Shown: piece by piece, positions 43,358-49,230 of the stretch
Numbering within the stretch: the first letter of the stretch is position 1
How the letters are laid out: every line of letters begins with the position of its first letter
Assembly: GCA_947175035.1 (NCBI GenBank)
Contig: CAMWLG010000019.1
Span: 1-49,230 of the forward strand
Direction: 5' to 3'
DNA: 49,230 nt
Origin: an uncultured Lachnospiraceae bacterium
Lineage (GTDB): Bacteria; Bacillota; Clostridia; Lachnospirales; Lachnospiraceae
Position numbers and translations under genes: made by a program
Notes under the pieces: generated by a model
The model's input: the letters and a program-made list of their open reading frames with translations, nothing else
Databases searched by the model: none
What the model was told of the DNA's origin: nothing

Positions 43358-44560
43358 TCACTTTCCCTGACTCGCAGGATACTCCGTCTTCACAAATTTT
43401 CGCAAAGCCTCCAGCGACCGCTCTACCTTCTCAGTGTCAATACAATACGCCATACGGAAAAATCCGGGCGCGCCAAAGGTATCCGCCGGAACCAGGATCA
43501 GATCATATTTCAACGCCTTCTGACAGAAAGCAATTGAATCCTCCTCCAACGCTTTGGGGAAAATATAGAATGTGCCCCCGGGCTTCACACAGGTAAAGCC
43601 CAAATCCATCAACTCTTTGTAAATCAAATTCATATTCGTCTCGTAAACCTTCAAATCCGCGGTTTTATCCAGCACCTGTGCCACCGCCAACTGAATGATG
43701 GACGGCGGACAGTTATGACCGATCCCGCGGGAAATCTGCCCGCACATATTCACCATCGTCTCCGCGTCCGGACAGGCGGGGTTGACCGCCACATAACCAA
43801 TGCGCTCCCCCGGAAGGGATAAAGACTTAGAGAAGGAATAGCACATAATGGTATTGTCATAGAACCTCGACACACAGGGCGCATCCACCCCCTCAAAGAC
43901 AATCTCACGATAGGGCTCATCAGAGATCAGATAAATCTCATGCCCGTACTTCGCGGATTTCTCCCTGAGAATATCCGTCAACCCCTGCAGTGTCTCTGCC
44001 GAGTACACGATACCGGAAGGGTTGTTGGGGGTATTGATCAGCACCGCTTTCACCTTCTCCGAAAGCATCTCCTCAAAGGCCTCAAAATTAATCTGAAATG
44101 TTTCCGTATTGGGCGGAACCACCTTGAGCACTGCCCCCGTCAAGTCCACATAGGGATGATACTCCGGGAAAAAAGGTGCAAAGGTGAGTATCTCATCCCC
44201 CGGCTCCGTCACCAGACGAAATGCGTGAGCCAACGCGCCCGCAGCGCCGGAGGCCATGAAAATATGCTCTTTGCGATACGGAATACCGAATCTCTTCTCC
44301 AACGACGCAGCAATCGCCTCCCGCACGGAGGTGATGCCAAGACTGGGACTGTACCCATGCAGTTCCATGGGATTCTTCTCTGACAGCAATCGGATCATCA
44401 CATCCGTGAATTCCTTGGGAACCGGCACGGAAGGATTGCCCAAACTATAATCAAACACATTCTCATACCCGATTTCCTGCCCTCTCGATGTAGCAAACTC
44501 AGAAAGCTGTCTGATAACAGACTTTCCCGACAACATATCTTTATACCTTTGTACTAACAT
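43358..44560 (-). CDS. Class I/II pyridoxal-phosphate aminotransferase
   Basis: The 400-residue enzyme shows the fold-type I pattern: FDYSLGNPSVPVP near the N terminus, ASGAAGALAHAFRL, NTPNNPSG for PLP contact, SDEPYREIVF with the conserved Asp, the PLP-lysine in SFSKSLSLPGERIGY, and the late arginine in FRMAYC. It most resembles aspartate or aromatic aminotransferases of Clostridia; the substrate is not assigned. The ATG at 44560 is the likelier start (GGGAG upstream). An earlier ATG at 44581 overlaps the glpK stop as ATGA but has no SD. Confidence 0.9.
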   Translation of the reverse strand: MLVQRYKDMLSGKSVIRQLSEFATSRGQEIGYENVFDYSLGNPSVPVPKEFTDVMIRLLSEKNPMELHGYSPSLGITSVREAIAASLEKRFGIPYRKEHIFMASGAAGALAHAFRLVTEPGDEILTFAPFFPEYHPYVDLTGAVLKVVPPNTETFQINFEAFEEMLSEKVKAVLINTPNNPSGIVYSAETLQGLTDILREKSAKYGHEIYLISDEPYREIVFEGVDAPCVSRFYDNTIMCYSFSKSLSLPGERIGYVAVNPACPDAETMVNMCGQISRGIGHNCPPSIIQLAVAQVLDKTADLKVYETNMNLIYKELMDLGFTCVKPGGTFYIFPKALEEDSIAFCQKALKYDLILVPADTFGAPGFFRMAYCIDTEKVERSLEALRKFVKTEYPASQGK

Positions 44561-44577
44561 TTTGTATTCTACTCCCT

Positions 44578-46086
44578 TCATTCATCAGCGTTGTCATTCT
44601 CCGCCCACACTAGGGCACATTTCACAGCCCGTTTCCAACCCTTCAGCAGTGTCCCTCGTCTGTCGGAATCCATGGCAGGCTCAAAGGAAGCCCCCATCTG
44701 CCAGTTGGCGCGTATCTCCTCTTTGTCATGCCAATATCCCACAGCCAGTCCCGCCAAGTATGCGGCTCCCAGCGCGGTGGTTTCAATACAGCACGGTCTC
44801 TCGACCTTGGTGTCAACGATATCCGCCTGAAACTGCATGAGGAAATCATTGGCGCTGGCACCGCCGTCCACCTTCAGACTTTTCAGCGTCAATCCGCTGT
44901 CCTGCTCCATGGCACGAATCACGTCCGCAGTCTGATAAGCAATGGACTCCAACACCGCCCGAATAAAATGCGCCTTGGTGCATCCCCTAGTGATTCCCAC
45001 CACGGTGCCCCGGGCATATTGGTTCCAATAAGGCGCCCCCATACCCGCAAAGGCAGGCACCACATACACACCTGCAGTATCCGCCACCTGCTCGGCAGAC
45101 TCTTGGGACTGCGCCGCATTGCGAAGCATATCCATACTGTCGCGAAGCCACTGAATCCCCGCTCCCGCCACAAACACGCTGCCCTCCAATGCGTACTGCA
45201 CACTTTTTCCCTCGGTGGCGGCAATGGTGGTGAGAAGACCCGACTTGGAATCAATGGCCTGCTCCCCGGTATTCATCAACAGAAAGCATCCCGTGCCGTA
45301 TGTGTTCTTCACTTCTCCCTGCTCAAAGCAGCACTGTCCAAACAATGCCGCCTGCTGGTCTCCCGCAGCCCCGGCAATGGGTATCTCCCCGCCCAAAACC
45401 GACATATCTGTCACTCCGCATTTTCCGCTGGAGGGTACTACAGTGGGAAGCATTGATTTCGGGATATGAAAATAATCCAAAATATCCTCATCCCATTTTA
45501 ATGTATGAATATCAAACAGCATGGTGCGGGAAGCATTGGTGTAATCCGTCACATGCACTCTGCCCTTGGTTAAATTCCAGATCAGCCAAGTGTCCACCGT
45601 GCCAAACACAAGCTCCCCTGCCTGTGCCCGCTCCCTCGCCCCCGGCACATGATCTAAAATCCACGCAATCTTGGTTGCGCTGAAATAAGCATCAGGAATC
45701 AGGCCTGTCCGCTCTCTGACCACCTTGTCAAATCCGTCTTTCTGCAGCTCGTCGATTCTTTCCGCGGTACGGCGGCACTGCCAAACAATCGCGTTATATA
45801 CCGGCTCTCCGGTATGCCTGTCCCACACGATCGTCGTCTCCCTTTGATTCGTGATACCGATTCCCTGTATCTGTGCGGCATTGGCGCCTATCTTCGCCAT
45901 GGCCTCCGCAGCCACCGCCAACTGGGAAGACCAAATCTCCATCGGATCATGCTCCACCCAGCCGGGCTCGGGATAAATTTGTGCAAACTCTTTTTGTGCC
46001 ATAGAACAGATATTCCCGCCCTTGTCAAAAATAATGCAGCGGGAACTGGTCGTACCTTGGTCTAACGCCATAATATAACTTTTCAT
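44578..46086 (-). CDS. glpK: Glycerol kinase
   Basis: The 502-residue FGGY-family kinase begins [20 protein letters not shown] and continues with the family-typical [31 protein letters not shown] and [20 protein letters not shown]. It phosphorylates glycerol with ATP. No glpF, glpD or regulator is adjacent, so glycerol uptake must be encoded elsewhere. The ATG at 46086 follows TAGGAGG. Upstream open frame to 46134 crosses the terminator and is not coding. Confidence 0.97.
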   Translation of the reverse strand: MKSYIMALDQGTTSSRCIIFDKGGNICSMAQKEFAQIYPEPGWVEHDPMEIWSSQLAVAAEAMAKIGANAAQIQGIGITNQRETTIVWDRHTGEPVYNAIVWQCRRTAERIDELQKDGFDKVVRERTGLIPDAYFSATKIAWILDHVPGARERAQAGELVFGTVDTWLIWNLTKGRVHVTDYTNASRTMLFDIHTLKWDEDILDYFHIPKSMLPTVVPSSGKCGVTDMSVLGGEIPIAGAAGDQQAALFGQCCFEQGEVKNTYGTGCFLLMNTGEQAIDSKSGLLTTIAATEGKSVQYALEGSVFVAGAGIQWLRDSMDMLRNAAQSQESAEQVADTAGVYVVPAFAGMGAPYWNQYARGTVVGITRGCTKAHFIRAVLESIAYQTADVIRAMEQDSGLTLKSLKVDGGASANDFLMQFQADIVDTKVERPCCIETTALGAAYLAGLAVGYWHDKEEIRANWQMGASFEPAMDSDRRGTLLKGWKRAVKCALVWAENDNADE

Positions 46087-46106
46087 CGATCCTCCTATAT
46101 ACACAC

Positions 46107-46149
46107 AAAGACCCACACCTCTATCCGATGACAAGGAGGCGGGGTCTTT
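46107..46149 (-). terminator. Terminator after the polysaccharide deacetylase gene
   Basis: AAAGACCC (46107-46114) pairs with GGGTCTTT (46142-46149), with an inner CCTC/GAGG stem, and A- and T-rich flanks. It lies 7 bp after the deacetylase stop and just before the glpK leader. On the plus strand it is followed by a stronger T-run than on the minus strand. Confidence 0.7.
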
Positions 46150-46155
46150 TATTTT

Positions 46156-46983
46156 TTATCCGTTATAAGCCACATTCAAATCCACATATGTTCCGCCTGG
46201 AATCTCCACGGACTTCTTATCCTGCAAACGCAGCCAGACACTGGCCGCATTGGGATTGTACACCGCGTTACAGTCTGCCGAGAACTGCAGATTGCCCGCC
46301 GCCGTCATGTAATCCACAAACTCAATATTGGTGGCATACCAGATATCATCCCTGCCGCCCATGTATTCACAGAATTCCTCAATCACGTTCCAATTGTCAT
46401 TATTGTCGAACTCATAGCTATGCCCCCAGACATACATGAGCTTCAGATATTGGGGCTTGTTAAACTCGGCAAATTCCTTCGCCAAAGTCATAAGACGGGG
46501 ATCGTTGTGGTGGCAGGTCGCCTTCCACTCCATATAGTCCGTGGGCAGATCAAACGTTCCTGTCGTCTCCACCACACGGGCATAGGCAACCCCGAGCTGA
46601 CGGAACAGCTGTTTGATTTCCTCACTGTACGAACCGTTGGGATAAGCATGTCCCCTCACGATCACACCCAGGGTCTCCTCCAACCCTTTCCGATCCTCCA
46701 CCAACTCCGCCGCCACATGGGTCAAAGGACAGCGGGCAATCGTGGGATGTGTCATAGTGTGCGTCGCTATCTCATGTCCCTTATACAGCTCCTTGATCTG
46801 TTCCTTGGGAAAGCGGGGCGGCTTCTTGTCCAGTCCCATCAATCCATAATTTAAATTAAAAGTTCCTTTGATGCCGTGCTTGTTAAAAATCGACAGCAGC
46901 CTCTCGTCCTGCAGCTTGCCGTCATCATAACTCATGGTCAGCGCTTTCGCCTTTCCCCCTGGAAAACAAACGTATGCCTTCAT
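46156..46983 (-). CDS. Polysaccharide deacetylase-family protein
   Basis: The 275-residue protein has the NodB-homology motifs: ALTMSYDDGKLQD (motif 1, with SYDDG in place of the usual TFDDG), HTMTHPTIA (motif 2, His-x3-His metal ligands), and RGHAYPNGSYS (motif 3). No signal peptide is present, so it may act on a cytoplasmic sugar or lipid-linked substrate, unlike secreted chitin or peptidoglycan deacetylases. The C-terminal part with WGHSYEF contains a further histidine. The ATG at 46983 follows AAAGGAG by six bases, and an extended -10 promoter lies upstream. It is monocistronic. Confidence 0.88.
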   Translation of the reverse strand: MKAYVCFPGGKAKALTMSYDDGKLQDERLLSIFNKHGIKGTFNLNYGLMGLDKKPPRFPKEQIKELYKGHEIATHTMTHPTIARCPLTHVAAELVEDRKGLEETLGVIVRGHAYPNGSYSEEIKQLFRQLGVAYARVVETTGTFDLPTDYMEWKATCHHNDPRLMTLAKEFAEFNKPQYLKLMYVWGHSYEFDNNDNWNVIEEFCEYMGGRDDIWYATNIEFVDYMTAAGNLQFSADCNAVYNPNAASVWLRLQDKKSVEIPGGTYVDLNVAYNG

Positions 46984-47046
46984 AGTGATCTCCTTTTCGG
47001 ACATTATTTTCTGACTGGACGCCCAGCTATCCCTATTCCTTTTATA

Positions 47047-47074
47047 AGTATAACATTTTCTTCGGTTTTCGCAA
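47047..47074 (-). promoter_or_regulatory. Promoter of the polysaccharide deacetylase gene
   Basis: TTGCGA (47069-47074) and TATACT (47047-47052) with 16-bp spacing, and a TG extension before the -10 on the minus strand. Confidence 0.55.
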
Positions 47075-47125
47075 TACTTTTTTGCCCGAGGAGTTGTTAC
47101 ATCTTTTCTAATATTTCCCCTGTTT

Positions 47126-47758
47126 TTATTCGGGTATTTTACTTAAATCTTTTGCTGTTCCACCATTCGCCTTAATCATTTGACGCCACCCGCTCTGGGC
47201 ACCCATCCTGTATAGAGAACGAGGAAACGCAACAGACACATAACAATTCTCATGTACCACTTTCTTAAGAACTGTTTCCGAAAGACCTTGGAGTGCCTTA
47301 TCAATCGGTGCTTTAGGGCCATGCCCCGGTTCCAGTTTTGGCATCATGGCAAGCCCCCCGCCACCACCAATTCCTACACCTCCGCCCCAGACAAATCCCG
47401 CTTTCAAGCTCCAATTCTGTAAAATTTTTAGGGAAAGTTCAGCCTGTACACCTTCGTAAAATCCACAATTCACAATACCATAAATATGTATTTGAGGATT
47501 TTGCAAACATGCCTGTTCTAACTGAACCAGACAGGATAATAAATGCCCCGGAATTCCATCTACATAAAGAGGGTACACGAACACCCACGCTTCTGTTTTC
47601 GACATTTCTTCGATTACTTCCTTGGTAAGCGTTGTTGTGTGGAATCCCACTTCCACAACTTCTGCCTTTTCTCCCAAATATCCCTTGAAATCTTCTATCA
47701 GTGCGCCACTAGCACTACTCTTTACCTTCGGACTTCCATTGATTAACGTTATTTTCAT
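47126..47758 (-). CDS. Flavodoxin-like NAD(P)H oxidoreductase
   Basis: The 210-residue protein has the FMN-binding start MKITLINGSPKVKSSASGAL of the NADPH-dependent FMN reductase/flavodoxin-like group. The second loop, VFVYPLYVDGIPGHLL, and the third, YGIVNCGFYEG, follow. A glycine-rich segment (WGGGVGIGGGGGLAMM) near residue 125 is unusual. It probably reduces quinones or other substrates with FMN. It overlaps the following-named gene at 47755 by 4 bp (ATGA) and must be co-translated with it. Confidence 0.83.
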   Translation of the reverse strand: MKITLINGSPKVKSSASGALIEDFKGYLGEKAEVVEVGFHTTTLTKEVIEEMSKTEAWVFVYPLYVDGIPGHLLSCLVQLEQACLQNPQIHIYGIVNCGFYEGVQAELSLKILQNWSLKAGFVWGGGVGIGGGGGLAMMPKLEPGHGPKAPIDKALQGLSETVLKKVVHENCYVSVAFPRSLYRMGAQSGWRQMIKANGGTAKDLSKIPE

Positions 47759-48243
47759 AAGGTAACACCCCGCAATTCTTCTAACGTCTTATAGAAATAA
47801 ACATCCCCTATCAATCCATCATAGTTTTCCACATTTGCTTTCAACACATTGATAGCAGTTTCTTTTTCTGTTTCGGTAATATCCTCACCATAGAAATATG
47901 CCGACAAGGTAATCATATTTTTATATCTTCGCTTATGATGCATCTCGCCTTTTCGAATCACAAAATCCGGGTGAATATAAGAAATCGCGCGGTCTTGTAC
48001 CATTTTCACAAAAGGACTTACACTGCCATAACAACAACGGCTAATCAGAATCAGTTCCGTACATTTACCCATGTCCGTTCCGGTTCCTTCATAGCCATCA
48101 TGAATCACACACTTACCCGGCGTTTTGACCCAACATCCAAAACAACCGACGCAATGGTGAATATCTCCCTGTGGATTAATAAGCTTGTATTCTCCCTCTA
48201 CAGGAATATTGAAGTTATTGATATCTGTTATAATCAGTTTCAT
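47755..48243 (-). CDS. Flavodoxin-fold protein with CxxCxxC cysteines
   Basis: The 162-residue protein resembles a shortened NADPH-dependent FMN reductase. It opens with the strand MKLIITDIN, but the usual GSPR-type phosphate loop is missing. It has the family's HHCVGCFGCWVKTPGKC cysteine segment, then a LILISRCCYGSVSP loop that fits the second FMN contact. The C terminus is helical. Lacking the first loop, it may bind FMN weakly or work as a partner subunit of the next protein, to which it is coupled by a 4-bp overlap. SD AGGAG lies eight bases before the ATG. Confidence 0.75.
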   Translation of the reverse strand: MKLIITDINNFNIPVEGEYKLINPQGDIHHCVGCFGCWVKTPGKCVIHDGYEGTGTDMGKCTELILISRCCYGSVSPFVKMVQDRAISYIHPDFVIRKGEMHHKRRYKNMITLSAYFYGEDITETEKETAINVLKANVENYDGLIGDVYFYKTLEELRGVTL

Positions 48244-48353
48244 TGTAATGTCTCCTGCAAACTATTCGTCCAAAATCAAATTTTACAATCCTCGGATAAT
48301 ATTTCTGATTTGAAAATCAGCCACATCTGTCCGAATTACATTATATTTCAAAT

Positions 48354-48482
48354 CTAACCCTCCTGCAGCATTTTTCTTAAATCATCAAAAGTCTCGTTAT
48401 CTTCCCTGCACTGTTTGGATATTTCATTATAATGATTTCTCAAATCCGCTGATGGTCTAATAGATTCCTGTAGTGTAAACAT
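48354..48482 (-). CDS. Truncated Phd/YefM-type antitoxin (orphan)
   Basis: A 42-residue reading frame with an excellent SD (GGAGG, seven bases upstream of the ATG at 48482). Residues 7-26 (SIRPSADLRNHYNEISKQC) match the N-terminal DNA-binding part of Phd/YefM antitoxins, where the usual text continues with a PVFITKNG-like strand. Here that strand and the rest are missing; the protein runs on as REDNETFDDLRKMLQEG and stops. No RelE- or Doc-like toxin gene is adjacent. It may be a decayed antitoxin, or a small DNA-binding protein kept without its toxin. Its codons and SD look intact. Confidence 0.6.
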   Translation of the reverse strand: MFTLQESIRPSADLRNHYNEISKQCREDNETFDDLRKMLQEG

Positions 48483-48600
48483 GCTGGCACCTCCGTTAAT
48501 AGTCATATTATATCACCATTTGACTATTGGCTCAAAACATATTCTCTACTGCTTTCCGAAGAATTATCCGAATGAATCGTTTAGACAATTATATTTTGTG

Positions 48601-49074
48601 TTACAAATCCATATCCATATATCTTCGATACGTTCTAAAACCAACCTTTTCATAAAAGGCCAGCGCGCCATCGTTGAATTCCCACATATCCAGTTCAATT
48701 TTTTTATACCCCCGCCTCAGTGCATCTTCTTTCATAAAGGTAATGAGTGCTGTTGCAACCCCTTTTCTTCTGACGTTTTCATCTACTCCAAATTCCTCAA
48801 TATGATAAAACTTCCGTGAATTGTTATATGGAGACTGTGGCTTTTCAATATACTCAACTGTAGCAAAACCGCAGATCATACTATCCATTATTGCTACCAA
48901 AACATCTGAATTCCCGGCATCATATTTATCATATACATGTTGCCTGAGTTCATCACAAAAACCTTGGCGAAACACATCCGGTCTGCCGTTTACGTGAATT
49001 TTATTTACCATATTGCGTAATTCATTAACGCGCTCTAATTCATTTCTCTTTGCTTTTCTTACTATAATTGACAT
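48601..49074 (-). CDS. GNAT-family N-acetyltransferase
   Basis: The 157-residue protein has the GNAT fold order: a first strand-helix (MSIIVRKAKRNELERVNELR), the central strands VLVAIMDSMICGFATVEY, the acetyl-CoA loop FGVDENVRRKGVATALITF (shortened core VRRKGVATAL), and motif B LDMWEFNDGALAFYEKVGF. It acetylates an unknown amine, possibly an antibiotic or a protein N terminus. The ATG at 49074 follows GGAGGAGAG; extension to 49089 is unsupported. Confidence 0.9.
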   Translation of the reverse strand: MSIIVRKAKRNELERVNELRNMVNKIHVNGRPDVFRQGFCDELRQHVYDKYDAGNSDVLVAIMDSMICGFATVEYIEKPQSPYNNSRKFYHIEEFGVDENVRRKGVATALITFMKEDALRRGYKKIELDMWEFNDGALAFYEKVGFRTYRRYMDMDL

Positions 49075-49230
49075 GACTCTCCTCCACATTCTGAATTTCT
49101 AATACAACTAAATCAATATTAATTTCATGAATTTCTTCTTAAACTTTGCCTCTAACTCCTCCTCTCCCACCAGATTCACTGCTCACTCACCTCATGCTAC
49201 GCATTCGGTGCCGCGGCGTTCGTCTCATCC
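49075..49230. other. Window end, no supported gene
   Basis: This stretch contains the SD and leader of the GNAT gene. On the minus strand a short frame from the edge reads DETNAAAPNA and stops at 49197-49199, which could be the last residues of an upstream gene. Ten residues are not enough to call it. Confidence 0.3.

Noticed and set aside
48304..48320. Small palindrome CTGATTTGAAAATCAG after the antitoxin remnant
   Set aside because: Short AT-rich stem with no T-run on the transcribed strand; likely chance.
1..49230. CRISPR array, tRNA, rRNA or insertion sequence
   Set aside because: No regularly spaced repeats, cloverleaf-like segments, rRNA-like stretches or transposase genes were seen; a tRNA scan and rRNA search would settle it.

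Overview
The window looks like a chromosomal segment of a low-to-mid GC Gram-positive member of the Clostridia, most probably Lachnospiraceae. This is inferred from a CIRCE-controlled hrcA-grpE-dnaK-dnaJ operon, an ireB-ruvX-DUF1292 cluster, a Bacillus-type thiI/cysteine desulfurase pair without rhodanese, and the style of the small accessory proteins. Nearly all genes lie on the minus strand. The exceptions are an HPr-like gene (15549), an orphan LytTR regulator (25182) and a small membrane protein (26087). No rRNA, tRNA, CRISPR array or insertion sequence was recognised.

Region by region. 1-2.8 kb: a flavodoxin-family gene cut by the window edge behind a long palindrome, an HTH-membrane regulator and two unknown proteins. 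2.9-8.5 kb: a three-gene operon encoding a glutamate-cysteine-ligase-like enzyme, an amino-acid-binding lipoprotein, and an unusual 1117-residue fusion of a dicarboxylate/amino-acid symporter fold with a Cache sensor, HAMP and SpoIIE/PP2C phosphatase. 8.5-14 kb: a conserved operon ireB-ruvX-DUF1292-RNase J-YlbF-MltG-like-TrmR-TrhP, similar to the yrzL-yrrO region of Bacillus, joining translation, RNA decay and wobble-uridine modification. 14-20 kb: mtaB, an HPr-like gene, thiI, cysteine desulfurase, rsmE and prmA, again translation and tRNA/rRNA modification.

20.3-31.8 kb is an accessory block that separates prmA from dnaJ, genes usually linked in Firmicutes. It holds a secreted 1205-residue polymorphic toxin (two CBM2-like modules, thrombospondin type 3 calcium repeats, a VWA domain, a pre-toxin segment and a C-terminal nuclease-like domain) followed by its probable immunity gene. 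A divergent orphan LytTR regulator comes next, and then a two-component system with a FtsX-type ABC transporter. That transporter is preceded by a palindrome matching the recognition pattern of BceR-like regulators.

31.8-37 kb is the heat-shock operon with a perfect CIRCE element. 37-44.6 kb carries a histone-H1-like DUF6465 protein, a CotH kinase-VTC-DUF4956 operon next to undecaprenyl-diphosphatase, a patatin and an aminotransferase. 44.6-49.2 kb carries glycerol kinase, a polysaccharide deacetylase, two overlapping flavodoxin-like genes, a 42-residue remnant of a Phd/YefM antitoxin and a GNAT acetyltransferase.

The two most interesting systems are the symporter-Cache-SpoIIE operon, whose transporter half appears to have lost its sodium-site residues and may be a receptor, and the CBM2/VWA polymorphic toxin with its candidate immunity protein and regulator. 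All alignments to known families are from memory and were not computed.
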